A DNA stretch of 22,099 nucleotides from an uncultured Dysgonomonas sp. GTDB taxonomy: Bacteria; Bacteroidota; Bacteroidia; Bacteroidales; Dysgonomonadaceae. The stretch covers positions 1 through 22,099 of the forward strand of contig CALKIV010000069.1 of the NCBI GenBank assembly GCA_937995835.1, given 5' to 3'. This document shows, one piece after another, positions 1 through 8,240 of the stretch. The notes under the pieces are model-generated. The model had not been told where the DNA came from. It saw nothing but the letters and a program-made list of their open reading frames with translations, and searched no databases. A program made the position numbers and the translations under genes. Each line of letters begins with the position of its first letter. The stretch's first letter is position 1.

Positions 1-22
1 TGAAATGAAAAACACTTAAGCA

Positions 23-739
23 CTAATGGTGAACATTAGTTTGAAGATATACAGAAGTTGATAATAGGTATATCTTTCCTTGATGTTCATGGAGTAGTTT
101 AAAAGGAAAATCATTGTTTATCTTTTTATCGCCAATAATTGTCACTCCCTTATCGGTCAGTATCCACTCGTCTTTATCCGAGTCTTGAAAAATATTTAAT
201 ATATGATTACCTTTTAACCCTCCATTAAAGGTGTTATATAATGTCAAACTATCCTTTTCATCGTGGTGAAGTTCATTCACCCTGAAACAATATCCATCTT
301 CGCAAACAACCCAAGCCACGCCATCATCAAATGTGTAAATATGTCTAACTAAGATATTCTTTTGAATTTCCTTTTCTGTTTCTTGCAACACATCTACAAA
401 TATTTCTTTTTGACAGTCAAAAATATACGCCTTGCTGTCATAAGTCTGACACCATATATTTCCATCCAAAGTTTCGGCCATGAATGTGATCCGATTGTTT
501 CTTTCAGCAAATTCTTTTTGAGAGGATGGTTTATAGTTCTTAAAAGTATACCCATCAAACTTATTGATTCCATTCCATGTACTGAGCCAAAGAAAACCCT
601 TTCTATCTTGCCTAATTCCTGTCACTATGCTTTGAGCTAATCCATCATTAGCTGAGAACTCCTTAACCTCGCAAATAGGTTGAGCAGAAAGTGAAGATAT
701 GATGCATAAAAAAAACAAACCGAAAATTGAGTATTTCAT
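23..739 (-). pseudogene. Truncated hybrid two-component system (HTCS) sensor, N-terminal propeller fragment only
   Basis: The 238-residue product begins with a signal peptide (hydrophobic core at residues 4-19, probable cleavage after SLSA-Q). It continues with two-component-regulator propeller repeats: the stretch QDRKGFLWLSTWNGINKFDG at about 44-63 is the typical first blade, and a related repeat (FQDSDKDEWILTDKGV) lies near 184-199. In intact family members this region is the periplasmic glycan sensor of a protein of about 1,300-1,400 residues, followed by a Y_Y_Y domain, a membrane helix, a histidine kinase, a receiver and an AraC-type DNA-binding domain. None of those parts is present. 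Translation ends at a TAG at 23-25, and the other two minus-strand frames also close within the last 40 bases (stops at 16-18 and 36-38), so one frameshift would not restore the gene inside the window. The position divergent to the PUL is where its regulator normally sits. A misassembled contig edge could look the same. Confidence 0.82.
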
Positions 740-768
740 GATACTTTATTAGGATAAGGATATGGAAA

Positions 769-776
769 CAAATATA
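769..776 (-). promoter_or_regulatory. Candidate -7 promoter element for the HTCS fragment
   Basis: Read on the minus strand this is TATATTTG, an exact match to the Bacteroides -7 consensus TAnnTTTG. It lies about 30 nt upstream of the sensor start codon, which would give a short leader. No TTTG -33 element is visible at the expected distance, so this rests on a single short motif in AT-rich DNA. Confidence 0.3.
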
Positions 777-978
777 GCCAAAAAGCATGGAACACATATC
801 CATTTCAGGTATCTGACCTAAAAACACGAATAATATGCCTGATTTTCCCCATTACGATCACTACTCTTTTAGACATTAAACCAACAAGAGATCTGAAGAT
901 TTATTCAGTATAATTTTCAATACTAGATATTCCACTTATTAGCACATATCCTCCACCATACCATCTATATGCAATACT

Positions 979-986
979 TATTTTTG
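979..986 (+). promoter_or_regulatory. Candidate -7 promoter element for the PUL operon
   Basis: TATTTTTG matches the Bacteroides -7 consensus TAnnTTTG. It lies about 75 nt before the GH28 start codon, predicting a leader of roughly 70 nt. The expected -33 TTTG is missing, which would fit a promoter that depends on an activator, as PUL promoters usually do. The motif is short and could occur by chance. Confidence 0.35.
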
Positions 987-1061
987 TGCTGTTAGCTTTT
1001 AGATCATTATCGCTCTGTAAAAAATAAATTACGACATATTAAAGAAAGTTATATCATTATC

Positions 1062-2633
1062 ATGAAAAAGAGAAAAAACGCTATAAGTCTGTGGATGCTG
1101 TTAATACTTATTTGTGCTTCACAAGGCATGAAAGCGAGTGACTACACACATTTGTACAAAGATCTTCCTTTCCAAATGCCTGTGATACAGAAACCAGCAT
1201 TTCCCAATCTCACAGTTTGCATCACCAAACACGGAGCTGTGGCAGATGGAATCACACTCAACACCGAAGCCTTCAACAAAGCAATTGAAGAAGTAGCTTC
1301 CAAAGGAGGTGGCACAGTGAATGTGCCCTCTGGCATTTGGTTTACAGGTCCCATTGTCTTTCAATCTAATATAAATCTTCATTTAGAGAATGGAGCTATA
1401 ATACTTTTCACTCCTGACATAAATGAATATCCACTGACCCAAACCGTATTTGAAGGACTAGACACTTATCGTTGTCAATCACCCATATCAGGTATAAGAT
1501 TAGAAAACATTGCCATCACCGGTCGAGGAGCAATTAACGGTTCTGGAGAAGCTTGGCGCCCCTTAAAGAGATCTAAAGTCACCGATGGACACTGGCAAGA
1601 AGTAACTACTTCTGGTGGAGTGTTAAAAGACCCCAAGTTATGGTTTCCAAGTGAAAAGTCTCTGTTGGGTGACGAACTGACAGCAAACAATGGCAGTCGT
1701 TCTTTTACTAAAAAGGACTGGCTGTCGATCAAGGATTACCTTCGCCCAGTATTAGTAAGCTTCATCGAATGCAAAAACGTATATCTTGAAGGTATTTTAT
1801 TTGAAAACTCTCCTAGCTGGAATATTCATCCACTAATGTGCGAGAATATAATAATAGATGGTATAGAAGTACGTAATCCATCATATGCTCAAAATGGTGA
1901 TGGACTAGATCTTGAATCTTGCAAGAATGCACTGATAGTAAATTCCAGCTTCGACGTAGGTGATGATGGAATATGCTTAAAGTCGGGCAAAGATGAAGAT
2001 GGACGACGCAGAGGCAAACCAACTGAAAATATAATAGTAGACAACTGCCGTGTATTCAAGGCACATGGGGGCTTTGTGGTAGGAAGCGAAATGTCAGGAG
2101 GAGTTAAAAATGTTTCAGTATCTAACTGTCAGATTATTGGTACAAATATCGGACTTCGGTTCAAAAGTGCACGAGGACGAGGAGGCGTGGTAGAGAATAT
2201 CCATATCAACAATATCAACATGCTAGATATTGTGCACGAGCCTCTTTCCTTCAACCTCTATTATTTCACAAAAGAGACTGATATTATCCCCAAGGTAGAT
2301 GAAACGACTCCCACTTTCAAAGACATCTCTATCCGAAACATTGCTTGTCGGAATGCAAATAAAGCGATGCTCTTTGTTGGTATCCCAGAGATGAATATTC
2401 AGAATATAAATATAGAAAATGCTGTAATCACTGCTGACTATGGAGCCGAGATACGTGAATCAACGAATGTGAATTTAAAAAATGTAGTTCTAAATATAAA
2501 GAAAGGTCCAGCTCTTATCTTAGAAAATGTAAGAAACTTCTCAGCTCCTGATCTAATGAAAAAAGCAGAAACAGCAAAAGAGGTTTCGATCAGGGGTGAC
2601 AGAAATAAAAATATCAAAATAGATAAATCTTAA
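1062..2633 (+). CDS. GH28 family polygalacturonase, secreted
   Basis: This 523-residue glycoside hydrolase family 28 protein should hydrolyse alpha-1,4-linked galacturonic acid in pectin by inversion. A signal peptide occupies about residues 1-25 (core WMLLILICAS, no lipobox cysteine), so the protein is probably periplasmic. The GH28 catalytic signatures appear in order: N278-G-D280 (NxD), D301-D302 in GDDGICLKSG, H335 in AHGG, and R366-F-K368 (RxK). The start of the beta-helix (about 54-125) has the usual KHGAVADG opening. The length and the extended region at 160-230 resemble Bacteroides exo-acting or oligosaccharide-cleaving members more than short fungal endo-enzymes. It is the first gene of the operon, 28 nt before the GH43 gene. 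A role on rhamnogalacturonan or xylogalacturonan cannot be excluded, because GH28 covers all three. Confidence 0.93.
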   Translation: MKKRKNAISLWMLLILICASQGMKASDYTHLYKDLPFQMPVIQKPAFPNLTVCITKHGAVADGITLNTEAFNKAIEEVASKGGGTVNVPSGIWFTGPIVFQSNINLHLENGAIILFTPDINEYPLTQTVFEGLDTYRCQSPISGIRLENIAITGRGAINGSGEAWRPLKRSKVTDGHWQEVTTSGGVLKDPKLWFPSEKSLLGDELTANNGSRSFTKKDWLSIKDYLRPVLVSFIECKNVYLEGILFENSPSWNIHPLMCENIIIDGIEVRNPSYAQNGDGLDLESCKNALIVNSSFDVGDDGICLKSGKDEDGRRRGKPTENIIVDNCRVFKAHGGFVVGSEMSGGVKNVSVSNCQIIGTNIGLRFKSARGRGGVVENIHINNINMLDIVHEPLSFNLYYFTKETDIIPKVDETTPTFKDISIRNIACRNANKAMLFVGIPEMNIQNINIENAVITADYGAEIRESTNVNLKNVVLNIKKGPALILENVRNFSAPDLMKKAETAKEVSIRGDRNKNIKIDKS

Positions 2634-2661
2634 ATTATAGAGTTTTTTAAACTTCAATGCT

Positions 2662-4677
2662 ATGAGACAAAAAAATACATTTTTAACGAAAGTACTTATT
2701 ACTCTTATCTTCGGAGTGATAGGTCTTACAGTTTGGGCAGATCCTCCTCCCAAACTAGGAACTGACACCCACCTATTGTCGTCTGACAATGGCGATGGCA
2801 CCTATACCAATCCTATAATCAATGCAGACTATCCAGACCCAGATATCATCAGAGTAGGAGAAGATTATTATATGGTAAGCTCATCTTTTGTAGCTATGCC
2901 CGGAATACCTATTTCTCACTCTAAAGATTTAATCAACTGGCAGATTATTGGTCATGCTTACGACAGTATTACCTTTCAGCCACAGTACAGGATGGAAAAT
3001 GAGCAAACGGCATATAGCCGATTGTGCTGGGCCCCTACAATGAAGTTTCATGATGGCATCTACTACATAGGTGTAAATATTGCTGATGATGGCTTTGTCA
3101 TGTTCAAAAGTACAAAACCCGAAGGACCTTATTCTATGCATAAGTTTGACAAACGCTTATACGATCCCGGCTTCTTCATCGATGACGACGGGAAAAAATA
3201 TGTTACACATGGTAAAACAAAGATATACATCACGCAACTAAAGGATGATGCTACCGGAGTACAAGATGCAAACGACAAAGGCACACTTATCATCACAGCA
3301 CCTAAAGGCTACGAGCACCTTTTTGAGGGATGTCACACCTATAAAAGAAATGGATGGTATTACCTGTTTAACCCAGCACTAGGTTATGATGGTGTACAGA
3401 TGATAAGTCGATCTCGCAATCTTTATGGACCATATGAAACCAAGGTATTGATTGATGATGATATAAACTATGCTAATACCGGTGTACATCAGGGAGGTTA
3501 TATAGAAACACTAGAAGGAGAATCATGGGCATATACTTTCCAAGATAGAGATTATATGGGAAGATGTGTGATGTTATATCCCATGGAGTGGGTAGACGAA
3601 TGGCCCGTTGTAGGGGCTAAAGGCAAGCCCGGCAAAGGGGTAGTAACTTACAAGAAACCAGCCATAAAAACTAAACAGAAAATGAGCTTTCCTCAACATT
3701 CTGACGATTTCAATTCATCCACCTTGGCTCATGTATGGGAGTTTAATCATGTACCTCAGATAGAAAAATGGAGCTTGACCGACAGACCTGGTCATTTCAG
3801 AATATACTCTCAACATGCTAGAGGCTATTATTGGGCTCGCAACTCTTTGACTCAAAAAGTAGCAGGACCCTATAGTACAGGCACCGTCCTACTCGACCTC
3901 TCAGGTTTGGCAAAAGAAGATTTTGCAGGCAATGGTATCATGGGTAGAGTGATGTATCAGCTGGGAGTAAGAAAAAAAGCTGATGGATATTGGATCGAAA
4001 TGAGACAAGGCGACAGAGATGGAGAAGTTGTCGTGGACAGCTTAAAGTATAATCATTCAAAAATATATTTACGAACAGAGATCACAAACAAAGGAAGTAT
4101 ACTGTTCCATTACAGCACAAACGGTAAACAATATCATCGTTTTGGACCAGAAGGGGTATCCAATTTTTGGGGCTTCTTAGGAATTCGTCATACACTTTGC
4201 TCGTACAATCTAGAAAAAGGAGCTTCAACAGGTTATGCTGACTTTGACTTCTTCAAAATAGAGAGCTCCCATAGAGGCAACAATTATGATGCATATACAG
4301 CCATCAACTTCTCTCAATATGACAACCGTGAAGGGATGAAGCTAATTCGCCCTATAGCAAAGCGACCAATGCAACACTTTGAAGATATCAAACAAAATGA
4401 TTGGTTAATATTTAATAATCTAATCTTCTCTGAAAAACCAAAACAGATCAGTATTGAACTTCAAGCCGAAAATTCTGAAGGAGTGATAGAAATTCGACAA
4501 AATTCAGTAGATGGACCATTAATTGCTTCTTGTACAATAAAACCCAAACAGGACGAAACATGGCATACTCAACACTTCGAAATCTCTAAGCTAGACAAAG
4601 GAAAATCAAAACTGGTATTTCTATTCCGTGGCAACACTGAGGGATTATCAATAAAAAGCTTTGTATTTAGCCACTAA
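2662..4677 (+). CDS. GH43 beta-xylosidase/alpha-L-arabinofuranosidase with C-terminal CBM6-like domain
   Basis: This 671-residue secreted enzyme has a signal peptide at about 1-26 (cleavage near VWA-D). The five-bladed GH43 domain spans about 48-335. Its three acidic catalytic residues can be assigned: D59 in YPDPD (base), D168 in YDPGFF (pKa modulator) and E222 in LFEGCH (acid). A beta-sandwich of the GH43 C-terminal concanavalin-like type covers about 345-535. A further domain at about 545-671 looks like CBM6, with IEIRQNSVDGPLIASC and a closing LVFLFRGNTEG. The family removes beta-linked xylose or alpha-linked arabinofuranose from side chains. By general resemblance I place it near subfamily 12, but tentatively. 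It lies 28 nt after the GH28 gene and 49 nt before the GH3 gene, suggesting debranching of a pectin backbone. Specificity between xylose and arabinose cannot be read from the sequence. Confidence 0.9.
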   Translation: MRQKNTFLTKVLITLIFGVIGLTVWADPPPKLGTDTHLLSSDNGDGTYTNPIINADYPDPDIIRVGEDYYMVSSSFVAMPGIPISHSKDLINWQIIGHAYDSITFQPQYRMENEQTAYSRLCWAPTMKFHDGIYYIGVNIADDGFVMFKSTKPEGPYSMHKFDKRLYDPGFFIDDDGKKYVTHGKTKIYITQLKDDATGVQDANDKGTLIITAPKGYEHLFEGCHTYKRNGWYYLFNPALGYDGVQMISRSRNLYGPYETKVLIDDDINYANTGVHQGGYIETLEGESWAYTFQDRDYMGRCVMLYPMEWVDEWPVVGAKGKPGKGVVTYKKPAIKTKQKMSFPQHSDDFNSSTLAHVWEFNHVPQIEKWSLTDRPGHFRIYSQHARGYYWARNSLTQKVAGPYSTGTVLLDLSGLAKEDFAGNGIMGRVMYQLGVRKKADGYWIEMRQGDRDGEVVVDSLKYNHSKIYLRTEITNKGSILFHYSTNGKQYHRFGPEGVSNFWGFLGIRHTLCSYNLEKGASTGYADFDFFKIESSHRGNNYDAYTAINFSQYDNREGMKLIRPIAKRPMQHFEDIKQNDWLIFNNLIFSEKPKQISIELQAENSEGVIEIRQNSVDGPLIASCTIKPKQDETWHTQHFEISKLDKGKSKLVFLFRGNTEGLSIKSFVFSH

Positions 4678-4726
4678 GATTAACAATGAAAAAACAATAT
4701 AAATAATAAGAAAACACCATTAAATT

Positions 4727-7315
4727 ATGAACATTAAACTAATCTGTATAAGCTTGTTGTCCCTATCACTCTTGGTAGGTTGCGACACTTCGTATAAGAA
4801 CAGCTCACTCTCTGCCGAAAAACGAGCAGAAGATTTAGTGAAACAGTTGACGCTGGAAGAAAAAGTACAGCTCATGCAAGATGGATCTCGCCCCATTGAA
4901 CGTTTAGGGATCAAACCCTACAACTGGTGGAACGAGGCTTTGCATGGTGTTGCACGAGCAGGGCTGGCAACAGTCTATCCTCAACCCATTGGCTTGGCTG
5001 CCTCTTTCGACACTGACGCTGTCCATCATCTGTTCGAAGCTGTATCAGATGAAGCAAGAGCCAAAAATGCTTATTATTCAGCTCAAGGCAGTTATGAACG
5101 CTACCAAGGGCTCACCATGTGGACACCCACTGTAAATATCTATCGTGATCCTCGTTGGGGTAGAGGAATAGAAACTTATGGAGAAGACCCCTATCTTACC
5201 AGCCGAATGGGCGTTGCTGTCGTTAATGGTTTACAAGGGCCTACAGACCAAAAGTATGACAAGCTGCATGCTTGTGCTAAACACTTTGCTGTACATTCAG
5301 GGCCTGAATGGAATCGCCACTCTTTTAATGCAGCAAACATCAAACCTCGCGATTTGCACGAAACCTATCTCCCTGCTTTCGAAGCATTGGTGAAAGAAGG
5401 AAAAGTGAAAGAAGTGATGTGTGCCTACAATCGCTTCGAAGGTGAACCTTGCTGTGGAAGCGATCAGTTACTGATGCAGATCTTACGAGAGGATTGGGGA
5501 TTTGAAGGCATAGTGGTAGCCGACTGTGGTGCCATAGCTGATTTTTATAACGATCGAGGACACCATACACACACCGACGCAGCCAGTGGTTCGGCAGCAG
5601 CCGTACTAAGTGGCACTGATCTCGATTGTGGTTCAAGCTACAGAGCCTTGGTGGAAAGTGTGGAGAAAGGATATATCAACGAATCTGAGATTGATATTTC
5701 TGTCAAACGTCTGATGAAAGCTCGCTTCGAGCTAGGAGAAATGGATAATCTTAGCGATATATCTTGGGCAAAGATTCCTTTCTCCGTTGTGGCATCTGCA
5801 AAACACGATTCTTTGGCACTTGATGCTGCTCGTAAATCGATGACTTTATTACAAAATAAAGATAGCTTTTTACCTCTGAAACGTGGAGGCCTAACCGTTG
5901 CCGTTATGGGACCCAACGCAAACGATTCCGTGATGCAATGGGGGAATTACAATGGCACCCCCCCTCATACTGTTACCATTCTAGAGGGAATTAAAAAGGC
6001 ATTAGGTGCTGATGATAAATTGATTTACGAACAAGGGACTCCTTGGGTAGAGCGCACATTAATCAAAAGTGCTTTCAATCGTTGCCAATCAACCGATGGT
6101 CCGGGTTTTACTGCTCGATATTGGAATAATACCGAACGTGAGGGGCAACCCGTAACCACTGCACAAGTGACTACACCGTTTCATTTTTGCACATCAGGAG
6201 CCACAGTATTTGCTCCGGGTGTTAATCTCACTGATTTCTCGGCTACTTACAACAGCACTTTTACACCTGATAAATCAGGTGATGTTGTTTTCGAATTCTA
6301 CAGCTATGGAATGGGACGTCTACGCATCAACGGCAAAGAAGTGAAAGGCTTCTCAAACAAACATGGATCACGTAAAATCACACACACCATGCGTGCTACT
6401 GCTGGACAATCTTATGAGCTAGAAATAGAATATGAATATCTAAGAAGCGATGCACAACTTAACTTTGATCTCGGATTTAAAGAAAATGTAGACATCAAGA
6501 AATCTGTAGACAAAGTGAAAGATGCTGATGTAGTCATCTTTGTGGGTGGTATATCTCCTAGTCTAGAGGGTGAGGAAATGGGAGTAGACCTTCCCGGTTT
6601 CAAACGAGGAGATCGCACAGAGATAGAACTTCCCGAAGTTCAACGTGAAATGCTCACTGCTCTGCATCGTGCAGGCAAGAAGATCGTTCTAGTCAATTGC
6701 TCTGGCTCTCCTATAGCTTTAGAACCCGAAACGAAAATGAGTGAAGCCATTCTACAAGCGTGGTATCCGGGTCAAGCAGGAGGAACTGCCGTAGCAGAAG
6801 TGTTATTTGGTGATTATAATCCTGCAGGACGTTTACCTGTAACATTTTATAAGAATTTGTCACAACTTCCTCATTTCGAAAACTATGATATGGAAGGACG
6901 TACCTACCGATATATGACCGAAGCTCCATTGTTTCCTTTTGGCTACGGACTGAGCTATACAACATTTAACTATGGTGAAGCAAAATTAGTGTCTACCCTA
7001 AAGGTAGGAGAAACAGCTAAACTGGTTGTTCCTGTAAGCAATGTCGGAAACTATGACGGAGATGAAGTTGTACAAGTATACTTAAGAAAACAAGGAGATA
7101 CTGAAGGAGCAATAAAAACTTTGCGAGCCTTCAAACGTGTACATATTCCGGCTGGAAAAGCATTGGATGTAGAAATAGAACTTACACCCAAACAACTGGA
7201 ATGGTGGAATGACCAAACAGGTTCTATGCAAACCATAACAGGAACCTATGATGTAATGGTGGGCAAAAGCTCACAAGACAGCGATCTACAAGTACTTACA
7301 CTTGTATTGCAGTAA
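4727..7315 (+). CDS. GH3 family lipoprotein with PA14 insert, probable beta-xylosidase or beta-glucosidase
   Basis: This 862-residue lipoprotein has lipobox L16-V-G-C19. The N-terminal GH3 barrel spans about 30-335 and holds the nucleophile D266 in GIVVADCGA. The alpha/beta sandwich starts near 370 and is interrupted by a PA14-like domain at about 455-588 (FTARYWNNTE opening, GRLRINGKEV core). It resumes with an EGEEMGVDLPGF segment (E614-E617) that carries the probable acid/base. A fibronectin-III-like domain closes the protein (about 750-855). GH3 enzymes release terminal beta-linked sugars with retention. Residues such as WWNEALHG at 67-74 and the CAKHFAVHSGPE segment recall plant and bacterial beta-xylosidases of this family, so xylose release from pectin side chains is the preferred reading. 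The lipid anchor suggests outer-membrane attachment. Beta-glucosidase activity remains possible. Confidence 0.9.
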   Translation: MNIKLICISLLSLSLLVGCDTSYKNSSLSAEKRAEDLVKQLTLEEKVQLMQDGSRPIERLGIKPYNWWNEALHGVARAGLATVYPQPIGLAASFDTDAVHHLFEAVSDEARAKNAYYSAQGSYERYQGLTMWTPTVNIYRDPRWGRGIETYGEDPYLTSRMGVAVVNGLQGPTDQKYDKLHACAKHFAVHSGPEWNRHSFNAANIKPRDLHETYLPAFEALVKEGKVKEVMCAYNRFEGEPCCGSDQLLMQILREDWGFEGIVVADCGAIADFYNDRGHHTHTDAASGSAAAVLSGTDLDCGSSYRALVESVEKGYINESEIDISVKRLMKARFELGEMDNLSDISWAKIPFSVVASAKHDSLALDAARKSMTLLQNKDSFLPLKRGGLTVAVMGPNANDSVMQWGNYNGTPPHTVTILEGIKKALGADDKLIYEQGTPWVERTLIKSAFNRCQSTDGPGFTARYWNNTEREGQPVTTAQVTTPFHFCTSGATVFAPGVNLTDFSATYNSTFTPDKSGDVVFEFYSYGMGRLRINGKEVKGFSNKHGSRKITHTMRATAGQSYELEIEYEYLRSDAQLNFDLGFKENVDIKKSVDKVKDADVVIFVGGISPSLEGEEMGVDLPGFKRGDRTEIELPEVQREMLTALHRAGKKIVLVNCSGSPIALEPETKMSEAILQAWYPGQAGGTAVAEVLFGDYNPAGRLPVTFYKNLSQLPHFENYDMEGRTYRYMTEAPLFPFGYGLSYTTFNYGEAKLVSTLKVGETAKLVVPVSNVGNYDGDEVVQVYLRKQGDTEGAIKTLRAFKRVHIPAGKALDVEIELTPKQLEWWNDQTGSMQTITGTYDVMVGKSSQDSDLQVLTLVLQ

Positions 7316-7346
7316 TACTTTTTTATAACTATTAAAACTAATACGT

Positions 7347-8228
7347 ATGAAACATTTAGCAAAATTGTTAATTGTTCTACTTTTTGCCTTCTTCTCCTGT
7401 TCACAACAAGGAGAAGAAGCGTGGGAAGGGAAGGAACCACCACTGAAACCAAACACACACATATTTGGTGTTTCTCTTAGCCAAGAGAGTACGGAAACAT
7501 TTGCCGAACTAGGCATCAATGAGGTGGCGGTTTATGCCTATCTCAAAGACTCTTTAGTATTTGGGAAAAGCCTTCCATTAAATAATGGGAACCTGAAAGT
7601 GGAACTTCCTCTTGGAGAGAAACTACAAACCTTCTGCATCGCCAATGCAGGACAGATGATTGATACAGATAGTCTTTCGAAGGTAATGGTAAAAATGAAT
7701 ACTGATATGAAGAACGAAGTATATCTATCGGATATTGTTGACTTCGTATCCGACAATTCTGTTAGCAACCTTAGCATAGAGCTGAAGCGTCTAGTAGGGC
7801 AAGCAGTATTTCAACCAAAGGAAACAACCGAGGTGTTGAACGAAGTCACTCATTTTGATCAACTAAATTTAACCTTTACGAATGTAGGCGTAGCTTATAA
7901 GATTAAATCAGGAGAATGCATTCAGCAAGATGTAAACATCAAGGTAGGACTGTCTCAAGGATTCAGTGCAAATATCTATTCATTACCTACGTCCAAAGCT
8001 GACTCTAGAACGTCGATAGATGTAGTGTATCTGAAAAATGATGTAGAGATAAACCGAACAAATAGTCCTCTGGACACAAGCATTGCATTTGAGCCATCTA
8101 AACGATCAATTGTTTATATGCCTATTCTAGACGATAATTATTTGGAAAACTCGTGGCTACGTACCCGTTCTCTAAAAACTTTCCAGAATCTGAAACTTCC
8201 GTTCACAATCGAAGAGTCTGAATTCTAA
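7347..8228 (+). CDS. FimB/Mfa2-like lipoprotein of unknown function
   Basis: This 293-residue lipoprotein has a signal peptide ending FFS-C18 and an acidic stretch soon after the cysteine (GEEAWEGKE), compatible with export to the cell surface. The rest is beta-rich, without catalytic motifs that I recognise. The central segment with IELKRLVGQAVFQ (about 145-157) and the two-part layout resemble FimB/Mfa2-type fimbrial anchor proteins, but the likeness is weak and no fimbrial subunit gene is nearby. It sits 31 nt after the GH3 gene and 12 nt before another lipoprotein with a similar N-terminal half, so the two may form a surface complex. A glycan-binding accessory role is an inference from context; no enzymatic function is proposed. 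Confidence 0.7.
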   Translation: MKHLAKLLIVLLFAFFSCSQQGEEAWEGKEPPLKPNTHIFGVSLSQESTETFAELGINEVAVYAYLKDSLVFGKSLPLNNGNLKVELPLGEKLQTFCIANAGQMIDTDSLSKVMVKMNTDMKNEVYLSDIVDFVSDNSVSNLSIELKRLVGQAVFQPKETTEVLNEVTHFDQLNLTFTNVGVAYKIKSGECIQQDVNIKVGLSQGFSANIYSLPTSKADSRTSIDVVYLKNDVEINRTNSPLDTSIAFEPSKRSIVYMPILDDNYLENSWLRTRSLKTFQNLKLPFTIEESEF

Positions 8229-8240
8229 AATAGAAATTCT

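Larger units (their letters stand above)
740..1061. promoter_or_regulatory. Divergent regulatory region between HTCS fragment and PUL operon
   Basis: This AT-rich 322-nt gap separates the minus-strand sensor fragment from the first PUL gene and carries no convincing coding sequence. It should contain both promoters and the operator for a PUL activator. One match to the Bacteroides -7 consensus TAnnTTTG is visible on each strand (979-986 plus, 769-776 minus). No clear -33 TTTG element is present at the right distance for either. I saw no strong inverted or direct repeat that could be named as an operator. Confidence 0.6.

Noticed and set aside
362..640. Plus-strand 92-codon frame opposite the sensor fragment
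   Set aside because: It lies wholly antisense to a gene with clear propeller homology, and its translation has no recognisable domain or signal.
5340..5636. Minus-strand 98-codon frame inside the GH3 gene
   Set aside because: It is a shadow of a strongly coding region that includes the GH3 nucleophile, and it has no domain likeness.
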